DNA from: Duganella aceris
GTDB lineage: Bacteria > Pseudomonadota > Gammaproteobacteria > Burkholderiales > Burkholderiaceae_D
DNA length: 64,000 nt
Direction: 5' to 3'
Assembly (NCBI RefSeq): GCF_011090165.1
Contig: NZ_JAADJT010000004.1
Span: forward strand, 310,001 to 374,000
Shown: positions 1-7,789 of the stretch, one piece after another
How the letters are laid out: every line of letters starts with the position of its first letter
Position numbering within the stretch: position 1 is the stretch's first letter
The notes under the pieces: generated by a model
Told to the model about the DNA's origin: nothing
The model's database searches: none
What the model saw: the letters and a program-made list of their open reading frames with translations, nothing else
Translations under genes and position numbers: made by a program

Positions 1-1275
1 CGCGCTATACAGCTCGGTGTTGACCTTGACTTCGCGGCTCAGGCGCAGCAGCTCCTGCTCCAGGATCGGCAGCTGGCGGATATGGTGGGTGGCGCGGCTG
101 ATCTCGCGGTCGAGGTGGGCGATCTGGTTGTCCAGCGATTCGACCACCGGATGGGCGCTGGTGAAGCTGACCAGCTGTTCGTCGCGCTTCTGCAGCAGCT
201 CCAGGCGGCGCGCCTTGACCGCCGCCAGTTGCTGCAGGCTGATCTTGCTTTCCTCGCCGAGGTCGATGGTGCCGCTTTCGTTGCGGAAGCGGTAGTAGGC
301 GCTTTCCGATTCGTCCAGCCGCTGCTTGATGTCGGGCAGTTGCTTGGCCAGGAAGTCCAGCGATTTCTCCGCCTCCTCCAGCTTGCGGGTGACGTTCTGG
401 TGCAGGTATTCGCGGCCGATGGTGGTCAGCGTGTCGTAGGTGGCCTTGGCGTCGGCGCCGCTCATGGTGACGCTGATCAGGCCCGACTGCTTGCCGATCT
501 CCGCCACCAGCATCGCCTTCTGCACCTGCTCGATCGCGGCCAGCTTGGGGATGTAGCGCAGGCTGAATTCGGTGCCGGGCAGGGCGTCGAGCTGCTGGAT
601 CGTCAGCAGCAGCTTGCCTTGCGGCAGATCCAGCGCCAGCGGCACGCCGACCCGGCCGGCGACGTCGATCCGCGCCGCCTCCTGCTTCAGGCGGAATTTG
701 CCGTCGCCGTTGGCGAACAACTGGAAGCTGGAATTCTGCAGCGCGTCCGGCACGTAGAAGCGGGTGATGTCGATCGCTTCCGCGCCCCAGGCGTAGCCGC
801 CGTAGCCGAACAGGCCGGGCGTGGACAGCTTGCGGTTGTAGCGCGCGATGGCGGCGCCGATCACCGGAAAATACTTCGGCGTGGCGTCGATGTACAGGCC
901 GAGGTTGTCGACCGACTTGGCGATCACCATGCGCGACTTGATCAACTCCATCTCCGAGATCGCCGCCGCCTTGACGTCGAACATCGCGGAAATCTCGCCG
1001 ATCATGTTCTTGGTGTTGTTGTTCGGCTGGTCCTCTTCGACGTGGATCAGCATCGTCGCTTCATACACCGGCGCCGACAGCAGCGCGTGCACCGCGCCGC
1101 CCAGCAGGCACAGCACCATGATCAGCGCCATGCGCCAGCGCTGGTCGACGAGTATCTGCAGATAGCTCGCCAGTTCGATTTCTTCTTCATAATGCGGCAG
1201 CGGCGCCGCCGGCTGCAGCATGGCCGGTGGCTGGATTTCGCGACGCGCTTGCACGCTTCGGCTGAAAGGGGTCAT
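1..1275 (-). CDS. Wzc/GumC-type polysaccharide chain-length/tyrosine autokinase protein (partial, C-terminus outside window)
   Basis: The reading frame is open from a start codon at 1275 to the window edge (425 codons seen). The N-terminal Wzz-like part has a short cytoplasmic tail, a membrane segment near residues 50-70 (a run of Met/Leu/Ile/Val with a Gly-Gly pair) and a periplasmic region beginning with the P-x-YEA motif typical of chain-length determinants. The last visible residues read LLRLSREVKVNTELYS, the conserved core of the GNVR region that precedes the second membrane segment and the BY-kinase domain in Wzc/EpsG proteins. The kinase part would lie left of base 1 and is not seen. 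An AGGACC-type ribosome site lies just upstream of the ATG. It follows the Wza-like gene on the same strand after about 50 bp, the usual Wza-Wzc order of a capsule/exopolysaccharide secretion complex. Confidence 0.8.
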   Translation of the reverse strand, partial: MTPFSRSVQARREIQPPAMLQPAAPLPHYEEEIELASYLQILVDQRWRMALIMVLCLLGGAVHALLSAPVYEATMLIHVEEDQPNNNTKNMIGEISAMFDVKAAAISEMELIKSRMVIAKSVDNLGLYIDATPKYFPVIGAAIARYNRKLSTPGLFGYGGYAWGAEAIDITRFYVPDALQNSSFQLFANGDGKFRLKQEAARIDVAGRVGVPLALDLPQGKLLLTIQQLDALPGTEFSLRYIPKLAAIEQVQKAMLVAEIGKQSGLISVTMSGADAKATYDTLTTIGREYLHQNVTRKLEEAEKSLDFLAKQLPDIKQRLDESESAYYRFRNESGTIDLGEESKISLQQLAAVKARRLELLQKRDEQLVSFTSAHPVVESLDNQIAHLDREISRATHHIRQLPILEQELLRLSREVKVNTELYSA

Positions 1276-1323
1276 GGCGGTCCTATCGGTGCTTGGGTTG
1301 CGGGAGGGGCGGGCCGAGCGGGC

Positions 1324-2448
1324 TTACTGCTTGCCGGCGCTGACGGCGGAGGTCAGCGAACCGGGGATCATCATGCTGAGCGTGCGGTGCCAGTTGGCCA
1401 GGCCGGTGGCGTCGACGAACACCAGGTCGCGCGGCGCCAGCTCGAAGCTTTCGGCGATCGCCAGCGCGCCGGTGTCGCGCGCGTCTAGCTGATACAACTC
1501 GATCGGGCCCTGGCCGCGCCGCACCACGAACACGCGGCGCGCGTCGCCGGTCAGCGGATTGATGCCGCCGGCCTCGCCGATCGCCTCGTTCAGCGACAGC
1601 CGGCCGCTGTGCATCAGCAGCGCCTTCGGCGTCACCACTTCGCCGCTGACGAACACCTTGCTCTCGTCGAGCGCCTGCACCCGCAGCACGTCGCCGTTGC
1701 GCAGCATGATGCGGTTCGGATCCTCGCCATGCTGCACCAGCGCCGGCAGGTCGATGCGGTAGCGCTGGCCGGCGCGCACGATGGACAGCTGGCTCTGGTC
1801 GCCGGTGGGGGTGACGCCGCCGGCGCGGTTGATCGCCTCGGTCAGCGTCATCGGGATGTCGTTGATCACCTGCACCCCCGGCGCCTTGACCTCGCCGTCG
1901 ACATAGATGCGCTGGCTGCGGAAGGCCTGCACCCGCAGCGTGACGTTGGGCCGGTTGATGACCGGCGCCAGCTGCCTGGCCAGCAGGTCGCGCGCCTGCA
2001 ATTCGGTCAGGCCGGCCACCGCCAGGTTGGCGGCGAAGGGAAACTGGATCGTGCCCTGTTCGCTGACCACGAAGCCTTGCGGCGCGGCGGCGGCGGCCGC
2101 CTGTTCGGCGGCGCTGATCAACGGGCTTTGCGCATTCAGCGTGGCGGCCGACAGCTCCGGATGGCCCCACACCAGGATCGCCAGGATGTCGCCGGCGCCG
2201 ATGGTGTACGCCGCGGCCGGCGCGGTCAGCGGCGCGATATCCTGCACGCCGTCGCGCCGGCGCTGAATCTTCTGGCTGGCCACCAGGTCGGCGGTGATCA
2301 TCACCGGCACCGTGGGCAGCGCGGTGTCGACGCCGGTGCGGCCGTCGGCGACGTTTCGGGTGGCGCAGGAGCTCAAAACAACTATGCCGGCCAGCATCGC
2401 GATGCCGCGGCCAACGAGTGCTAAATTAGATGTGACGCAATAAGACAT
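1324..2448 (-). CDS. Polysaccharide export outer-membrane lipoprotein (Wza/GumB-like)
   Basis: This is a 374-aa protein from the ATG at 2448. That start has a GAGGAA ribosome site 8 nt upstream, unlike the in-frame ATG at 2463. The N-terminus is a lipoprotein signal with lipobox LSSC followed by ATRN, so it should be lipidated and anchored in the outer membrane. A Poly_export domain begins near residue 85 (YTIGAGDILAILVWG) and is followed by SLBB-type repeats (RIYVDGEVKAPG; KVFVSGEVVTPK). These are the hallmarks of the Wza channel family, which forms the outer-membrane exit pore for exopolysaccharide. The Wzc-like gene lies directly downstream on the same strand, so the two form an export operon. 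The glycosyltransferase at 2664 is divergent across about 215 bp that should hold both promoters. Confidence 0.85.
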   Translation of the reverse strand: MSYCVTSNLALVGRGIAMLAGIVVLSSCATRNVADGRTGVDTALPTVPVMITADLVASQKIQRRRDGVQDIAPLTAPAAAYTIGAGDILAILVWGHPELSAATLNAQSPLISAAEQAAAAAAPQGFVVSEQGTIQFPFAANLAVAGLTELQARDLLARQLAPVINRPNVTLRVQAFRSQRIYVDGEVKAPGVQVINDIPMTLTEAINRAGGVTPTGDQSQLSIVRAGQRYRIDLPALVQHGEDPNRIMLRNGDVLRVQALDESKVFVSGEVVTPKALLMHSGRLSLNEAIGEAGGINPLTGDARRVFVVRRGQGPIELYQLDARDTGALAIAESFELAPRDLVFVDATGLANWHRTLSMMIPGSLTSAVSAGKQ

Positions 2449-2663
2449 GACATTTCCTCGCATGGCGTTTGATGCAGATTAAAACCTTCGTGCGCCGAGG
2501 ATTTGAGCATTGTCACAACAATAAACGAGAGTGCAAAAACAAGAGGCGGGCTGTTGCGTTAACGCGTGAATGCCATGCTTTTGTGACAGTTAGCAAACCG
2601 TGTTTGCCTGTGTGGTATTCAATGGCGGTTGGCAAGTGTGCCATCTTGGCCTGAGAGGATTCC

Positions 2664-4907
2664 ATGCTGAAAATCGCTATCGTCACCAACACCCTGGCGC
2701 CGTACCGGACGCCGGTCTTTTCCGAATTGTCCGAGCTGCCGGAGGTGGATGTCCATGTCTTCAGCTGCGTCGAGCGCGAGCCGAACCGCGAGTGGGACTA
2801 TCCGCCGCTGCGCACCGCGCAGACCACGCTGCGGCGCTGCTTCGTGGTGTGGCGCAAGCGCTATATCCACAGCAATTTCGACGTGATCGCCGCGCTGCGC
2901 CGCTACCAGCCGGACGTGGTGGTGACCGACGGCTTCAATCCGACTCACCTCTACGCCTGGATGTATTGCCGGCGCAACGGCGTCGCCCATGTCAGCATGA
3001 CCGACGGCACGCTGGAATCGGAGCGCACGCTGACCGCAGTGCACCGCTGGGTGCGGCGCCGGGTGTACGCCCGTAGCCAGGCGTTCGTCGCCGCCAGCGC
3101 CGGCGGCCACGCGCTGTTCGACAGCTACGGCCTGTCGCACGCGCACCGCTTCACCTCGCGCCTGTGCGTCGACAACCAGGCATACCAGCTGGAGCCGGCG
3201 CCGCCGCGTTATGACCTGATGTTCTGCGGCCGGCTGGAGGCGGTCAAGAATCCGATGTTCGTGCTCGACCTGGGCGTGGAGCTGGCCAAGCGTGCCGGGC
3301 GCTGCATGCGGCTGCTGATGGTCGGCAGCGGCGAGCAACTGCCGCTGCTGCGCGCCGCCGCCGCCTGCTACCCCGGCTTGATCGAGGTCGAATTCGCCGG
3401 CTTCGCCACGCAGCAAGCCTTGCCCGCGCTGTATCGCAGCGCGCGCCTGTTCGTGTTCCCGACCCGCTGGGATCCGTGGGGCGTGGTGGTCAACGAGGCC
3501 TGTGCGGCCGGGCTGCCGGTGCTGGCCACGCCGGCCGCCGGCGCCTCCGGCGAGTTGGTGCGCGACGGCGAGAACGGCTACGTCGATGAACTCGATGTCG
3601 AGCGCTGGGCCGACCGCGCGGCGGAGCTGCTGCGGGACGACGCCTTGTACCAGCGCTTTTCCGAGCGATCGCGGCAACTGGTGGCCGACTACACCTACGC
3701 CGGCGCGGCGGCGGGGATGGCGCACGCGTGCCGCCGCGCCGCGCAGCGGCAGCAGGCGCAGCGCCGCCCGGACGGCATCTATCGCTCGCGGCCCCGGGTG
3801 CTGATCGTCGAGCGCCAGCTGCTGCAGTACCGGGTCGGCTTCTACCGCAGGCTGCACGAGGTGCTGAACGCGCAGGGGATCGAGCTGCAGCTGCTGGTGG
3901 GCGAGGGCACGCCGGCGGAAAAGCTCAAGCGCAACGAAGCGCATCTGGAGTGGAGCATCACCATCCCGACCCGCTACTTCATGAACCACCGCTTGTGCTG
4001 GCAACCGTATGGCGACTATGCGCGCCAGGCCGACATCGTGATCGTCATGCATGAAAATAAGATTCTCTACAACCTGTGGCTGATGTTCGTACGGCGCCCG
4101 GCGCGGCTGGCGTTCTGGGGCCACGGCGCCAACCTGCAATCGGAGCACCCGGACGGCTGGAAGGAGCGCTTCAAGCGCTGGACCGTCAACAAGGCCGACT
4201 GGTGGTTCGCCTACACCGACATCAGCGCCTCGCTGATCGCCCGCGCCGGCTTCCCCGCCGCGCGCACCACGGTGGTCCGCAACGCCATCGACACCAGCGC
4301 CATGACCGCGCTGGTGCGGGCGATCGACGCCGACGAACTAGCGCTGCGGCGCGGCGAGCTGGGTCTGGGCGACGGCCCGGCCGCCATTTATCTGGGCTCG
4401 TTGTACAAGGAGAAGCGGCTGGAGTTCCTGATCGAGTCCGCGCTCGAAGTGCGGCAGCATATCCCCGATTTCCAGCTGCTGATCGTCGGCGCCGGGCCGG
4501 AACAGGCGCTGATCGACGCCGCCAGCGCCGAGCATCCATGGATTTTCGTGCTCGGCGCGCTGCAGGGCAAGGACAAGGCGATCGCCATGTCGCTCGCCGA
4601 ATTGATGCTGAATCCCGGGCTGGTCGGGCTGGGCATCCTGGATTCATTTTCAAGCGGCAAACCGATGTTCACCACCGATTGCGGCTTGCATTCGCCGGAG
4701 ATCGCCTATCTGGAGAACGGCGTCAACGGCGTGATGACGGAGAACGATGTGGCGGTGTACGCCGCCGCCATCGTCAAAGTGCTGCGCGCGCCTTCGGAAC
4801 TGGCGTTGCTCAGCGCCGGCGCGCGCCACAGCGCCGGCAAGTACACGGTCGACGAAATGGCGACCCGCCTCAGTTCCGGCATCGGCTCGGCATTGGCCGG
4901 CCATTAG
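2664..4907 (+). CDS. Double-domain glycosyltransferase (two GT4-like modules fused)
   Basis: This 747-aa cytosolic protein has an AGAGGA ribosome site just before the ATG. Residues 1-365 form one GT-B enzyme: an N-terminal IAIVTNTLAPYRTPVF start, and a GT4 nucleotide-sugar site near residue 263 (FVFPTRWDPWG followed by EACAAGLPVLAT). Residues about 375-747 form a second GT-B module (RVLIVERQLLQYRVGFY, WGHGANLQSE, LNPGLVGLGILDSFSSGKP). The linker between them is rich in Arg/Gln. It is divergent from the Wza-like gene, so it probably assembles the repeat unit of the exported polysaccharide by adding two sugars in turn. The sugar specificities cannot be read from sequence. A split in other strains, with each half as a separate gene, would support the fusion reading. 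Confidence 0.8.
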   Translation: MLKIAIVTNTLAPYRTPVFSELSELPEVDVHVFSCVEREPNREWDYPPLRTAQTTLRRCFVVWRKRYIHSNFDVIAALRRYQPDVVVTDGFNPTHLYAWMYCRRNGVAHVSMTDGTLESERTLTAVHRWVRRRVYARSQAFVAASAGGHALFDSYGLSHAHRFTSRLCVDNQAYQLEPAPPRYDLMFCGRLEAVKNPMFVLDLGVELAKRAGRCMRLLMVGSGEQLPLLRAAAACYPGLIEVEFAGFATQQALPALYRSARLFVFPTRWDPWGVVVNEACAAGLPVLATPAAGASGELVRDGENGYVDELDVERWADRAAELLRDDALYQRFSERSRQLVADYTYAGAAAGMAHACRRAAQRQQAQRRPDGIYRSRPRVLIVERQLLQYRVGFYRRLHEVLNAQGIELQLLVGEGTPAEKLKRNEAHLEWSITIPTRYFMNHRLCWQPYGDYARQADIVIVMHENKILYNLWLMFVRRPARLAFWGHGANLQSEHPDGWKERFKRWTVNKADWWFAYTDISASLIARAGFPAARTTVVRNAIDTSAMTALVRAIDADELALRRGELGLGDGPAAIYLGSLYKEKRLEFLIESALEVRQHIPDFQLLIVGAGPEQALIDAASAEHPWIFVLGALQGKDKAIAMSLAELMLNPGLVGLGILDSFSSGKPMFTTDCGLHSPEIAYLENGVNGVMTENDVAVYAAAIVKVLRAPSELALLSAGARHSAGKYTVDEMATRLSSGIGSALAGH

Positions 4908-4935
4908 CATTTTCACCCCTCAAGGAGAGACAGCC

Positions 4936-5202
4936 ATGGCTACACCCTACAATCCCGGTAATCTGCTGGACAGCATGATCAGCCATCTTCAACTCAGGAC
5001 CGACGCCGACCTGTCGCGCGCGCTGCAGGTGGCGCCGCCGATGATCAGCAAGATGCGGCATAGCCGCCTGCCGGTCGGCGGCGCGGTGCTGATCCGCATG
5101 CACGAGGTCAGCGGCCTGAGTCTGAGCACCCTGCGCGACATGATGGGCGACCGACGACGCAAGTTCCGCTTTTCCAACGCTTACGGCCGGCCCAAGACCT
5201 GA
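4936..5202 (+). CDS. Small helix-turn-helix-like protein (88 aa)
   Basis: The start at 4936 is set by an AAGGAGA ribosome site at 4922-4928; the longer upstream frame is inside the glycosyltransferase gene. The protein has a repressor-like pattern: an N-terminal helix, then DLSRALQVAPPMISKMRH, which reads as a helix-turn-helix with the turn at VAPPM, then a helix ending in TLRDMMGD and a basic tail (RRRKFRF). It starts 28 bp after the glycosyltransferase stop and is probably co-transcribed. The fold suggests DNA binding and a regulatory role for the polysaccharide genes, but no target is visible and I do not recognise a named family. Confidence 0.65.
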   Translation: MATPYNPGNLLDSMISHLQLRTDADLSRALQVAPPMISKMRHSRLPVGGAVLIRMHEVSGLSLSTLRDMMGDRRRKFRFSNAYGRPKT

Positions 5203-5506
5203 CGCCGTCGGCGCTGTATCTGTGCCAGGAGGGCTGCGTGCGCGTGGCCAACCTGCGGCCGATCGCGCCGCGTTGACATTGAGGTACTCATGAACTTCCG
5301 TAGACTTCCCGCCATCTTGACGGTGATGGTGGCGAAGTTCAGCGTCAGCGGCCGGCCGAAACGCGCGGCCGGCCAACCATTCCTGTTTTCCGGACGATCG
5401 ATGATTGTCTATGTGCGCGATGCGCGTAGCCCTAGCGGCTGGGTGACGTATCGGGAAATGATCGTTCCCGAAGCCTCGTAGACGGCGCGATGTCCGCCTT
5501 GCGCGA
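5203..5506. other. Intergenic stretch between small HTH gene and siderophore receptor
   Basis: About 300 bp lie between the HTH-like gene and the receptor that ends at 5507. The stretch contains one weak short ORF (see 5290-5481) and an AGGAGG-like purine run near 5230 followed by a short GTG-initiated frame of a dozen codons. No terminator hairpin with a T-tract, tRNA or repeat was seen. Confidence 0.4.
5290..5481 (+). CDS. Hypothetical short protein (63 aa), doubtful
   Basis: This is an ATG-initiated frame with a weak GAGG sequence about 8 nt upstream. The product is basic, with a short hydrophobic stretch near the start (LPAILTVMVAKF) and no recognisable domain. It has the same orientation as the preceding small HTH gene. 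It could be a real small gene or a chance ORF in GC-rich DNA. No family can be assigned. Confidence 0.25.
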   Translation: MNFRRLPAILTVMVAKFSVSGRPKRAAGQPFLFSGRSMIVYVRDARSPSGWVTYREMIVPEAS

Positions 5507-7669
5507 TCAGAACTCGGTGCTGGCCGTCAGCGCGAAGGTGCGCGGCGCGCCGAGCACCAGATAGCCGGAGCCTTGCGAGCCGCCGGCCGACGCCCAGTAG
5601 CTCTTGTCGGTCAGGTTGTCGACCCTCAGGCGCAGCGTGACGCCGTGGCCGTCCACGTCGAAGTGGTAGCGCGCGCTGGCGTCAAGGCGGTTCCACGACG
5701 GCAGGTTCTGGGTGTTGGCCGCGTTGACCGCCTGCGACGCCGTATGCAGCGCCCGCGCCGAGACGCTGAAGCCGCGCACGCCCGGCACGTCCCAGTCCAG
5801 GCCCACATTGGCCTGCAGGTCCGGCACGCCGATCACATCCTTGCCGTCGGTCAGGCCGCCGGCGGTCTTCCGCTGCGTGGCATCGAGCAAGGTGACGCCG
5901 CCCAGCACGCGCAAGCCGCGCACCGGTTCGCCGAAGGCCGACAGCTCGACGCCGCGATTACGCTGCTCGCCGTCGATGCCGAACACCTTGGTGGCGGGAT
6001 TCAGCACGCCTTGCGGCTGGCTGGTGCTGAACACGGCGGCGTTGGCGCCGAAGCGGCCGCCGTCGTACTTGACGCCGACCTCACGCTGGCGCGAAGTGTA
6101 GGGCGCGAAGATCTCGCCGATGTTGACGGCGGTGGTGCCGGCCACCGGGCCCTGCTGCAAGGCTTCGATGTAATTGGCGTACAGCGACACGGTCGGCGCC
6201 ACCTTGTAGACGATGGCGGCGATCGGCGAGTTGGCGCCTTCGCTGTAGTAGGAGCTTTGCTTGTTGGTGTTGTAGGCGTAGCCGACCTGCCTGATGTTCT
6301 GGTGGCGCACGCCGACCGTCACCAGCACGCTGTCGTCGAGGAAGCCGATGCTGTCGGCCAGCGCCTGGCTGACCAGCGTCAGCTTGTTGGTGGTGCGCGG
6401 GTCGTTCAGGTTGTTGCCGAAGGTGGTCAGGGTCGGCAAGGCCAGCGCCGGCGGGTTGTACAGCGACGTGTTCTGGTACGCCGAGGTGGCGTAGGCGTTG
6501 CGCGAATCGAGGTCGAAGCCGGTCGCGGTCAAGGCCAGCTTGTGGCTGACCGGGCCGGTGCGCACGGCGGCGCGCAGGCCCAGTTCACCGGTGTTGATAT
6601 GGTCCACGCGCGCATTGTCGAAGCGGCGGATGGTGCCGGCGCCGGCCGCCGTGGCCAGGTTCAGCGTGCTGGCCAGGCGGTTCAGCTCATGGCCGCGACG
6701 GTTGCCGTACGACGCCCACGCCACCACGTCCCTGGCCACATCCCATTCGCCGCGCAAGGTGCTGAACACATCGCGTTCGCTGGAGAAGTCCCACGGCTGG
6801 CCGAAGTTGGCTTTGCCGTCCGGCGCCGAAGGCACGGCCAGTCCGGCCGCGACGTTGACCGCCGGCCGGCCGCGATACAGCTTGCTGTCCTGCCAGCCCA
6901 GGTCGGCCGACAGGCGGAAGCCGCGGCCGCGGTAGTCGGCGCCGATGGCGGCCAGTTGCAGGTCGCGGTCTTCGTTGTCGATGCCGGTGCCGCCCTTGCG
7001 CTGCACCGCGTTGACGCGCACGCCGATGCGGTGGTCGTCGCCGAAGCGGCGCGCGATGTCGGTGGCCAGGTAGGTCTGCCTGCCGGTCTGCAGGCCGGCG
7101 CTGACTTCGGTCAGCGCCTGGTTGGGCGCGCGCTTCGGCAGCAGGTTGATGGCGCCGCCGATGCCGCCGCCGCCCGGCGAGGCGCCGTTGAGGAAGGTAC
7201 TGGCGCCACGGAAGACTTCGACCCGTTCCAGCAGCTCGGCCGCGATGTACTGGCGCGGCAGCACGCCGTACAAGCCGTTGTACGCCAGCTCGTCGGAATT
7301 GACCGGGAAGCCGCGAATCACGTACAGCTCCTGGTAATTGCCGAAGCCGCGCGCGACGCGGACGCCCGGATCGCTTTGCAGCACGTCGGCCACGCTGTGG
7401 GCCTGCTGGTCCTGGATGAATTGCTGCGTGTAGTTGGTGCTGTTGAACGGCGTGTCCATGCTCTCCATATTGCCCAGCAGGCCGACGCGGCCGCCCTTGG
7501 CCACCTGGCCGCCGCCGAAGGTTTTCGACAGGCCGCCGGCGGACGCGTCGGCGCTGGCGTTGATGACGACGGTCTGGACGGGGGCTTCGGCGGCGGTTTG
7601 GGCTTGCGAGGGCAGGGCGTACAGCGCGGACAGGACACACACGGTCAAAGGCTTCAAAACAGGATGCAT
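5507..7669 (-). CDS. TonB-dependent siderophore receptor
   Basis: This 720-aa outer-membrane receptor has a signal peptide ending at PSQA|QT, then a TonB-box-like QTVVI near residue 33. The plug domain occupies about residues 70-185 (TPFNSTNYTQQFI, DVLQSDPGVRV, VIRGFPV, VFRGAS, GGAINLLPKR). A 22-strand-type barrel follows and ends in a C-terminal Phe, as is usual for Bam-assembled proteins. The plug pattern is that of the TonB-siderophore subfamily (FhuA/FpvA-like); the ligand is not predictable. A strong Fur-type inverted repeat lies 14-38 bp upstream of the start, so expression should be induced when iron is scarce. It is divergent from the alpha-2-macroglobulin gene. Confidence 0.9.
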   Translation of the reverse strand: MHPVLKPLTVCVLSALYALPSQAQTAAEAPVQTVVINASADASAGGLSKTFGGGQVAKGGRVGLLGNMESMDTPFNSTNYTQQFIQDQQAHSVADVLQSDPGVRVARGFGNYQELYVIRGFPVNSDELAYNGLYGVLPRQYIAAELLERVEVFRGASTFLNGASPGGGGIGGAINLLPKRAPNQALTEVSAGLQTGRQTYLATDIARRFGDDHRIGVRVNAVQRKGGTGIDNEDRDLQLAAIGADYRGRGFRLSADLGWQDSKLYRGRPAVNVAAGLAVPSAPDGKANFGQPWDFSSERDVFSTLRGEWDVARDVVAWASYGNRRGHELNRLASTLNLATAAGAGTIRRFDNARVDHINTGELGLRAAVRTGPVSHKLALTATGFDLDSRNAYATSAYQNTSLYNPPALALPTLTTFGNNLNDPRTTNKLTLVSQALADSIGFLDDSVLVTVGVRHQNIRQVGYAYNTNKQSSYYSEGANSPIAAIVYKVAPTVSLYANYIEALQQGPVAGTTAVNIGEIFAPYTSRQREVGVKYDGGRFGANAAVFSTSQPQGVLNPATKVFGIDGEQRNRGVELSAFGEPVRGLRVLGGVTLLDATQRKTAGGLTDGKDVIGVPDLQANVGLDWDVPGVRGFSVSARALHTASQAVNAANTQNLPSWNRLDASARYHFDVDGHGVTLRLRVDNLTDKSYWASAGGSQGSGYLVLGAPRTFALTASTEF

Positions 7670-7682
7670 GGCGGCTTCTTTA

Positions 7683-7707
7683 AATGATAATGATTGCTAT
7701 TATCATT
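7683..7707. promoter_or_regulatory. Fur box between receptor and alpha-2-macroglobulin genes
   Basis: AATGATAAT and ATTATCATT form a perfect 9-bp inverted repeat separated by 7 bp. The internal 19-mer GATAATGATTGCTATTATC matches the classical Fur consensus at 15 of 19 positions. It sits just upstream of the siderophore receptor start at 7669 and about 80 bp upstream of the divergent gene at 7790, so it may affect both directions. Confidence 0.85.
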
Positions 7708-7789
7708 CAATTCGGATGGCCTGACCACCCCCCAATGGGATAAAGGTAATCTGTTATTATTGGCAATTGGCATTAAAACAAGGAAAATC

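Noticed and set aside
82..2424. Plus-strand ORFs opposite the Wzc-like and Wza-like genes
   Set aside because: They are shadows; the minus-strand frames carry the lipobox, Poly_export, SLBB and GNVR motifs.
2580..2640. PmrA-like box near the exopolysaccharide promoter (GTTAAC at about 2560)
   Set aside because: There is only one TTAA half-site and no second one 11 bp away.
5573..7687. Plus-strand ORF of 704 codons opposite the siderophore receptor
   Set aside because: It is antisense to a receptor with clear signal peptide, plug and barrel; the composition is typical of a shadow frame.
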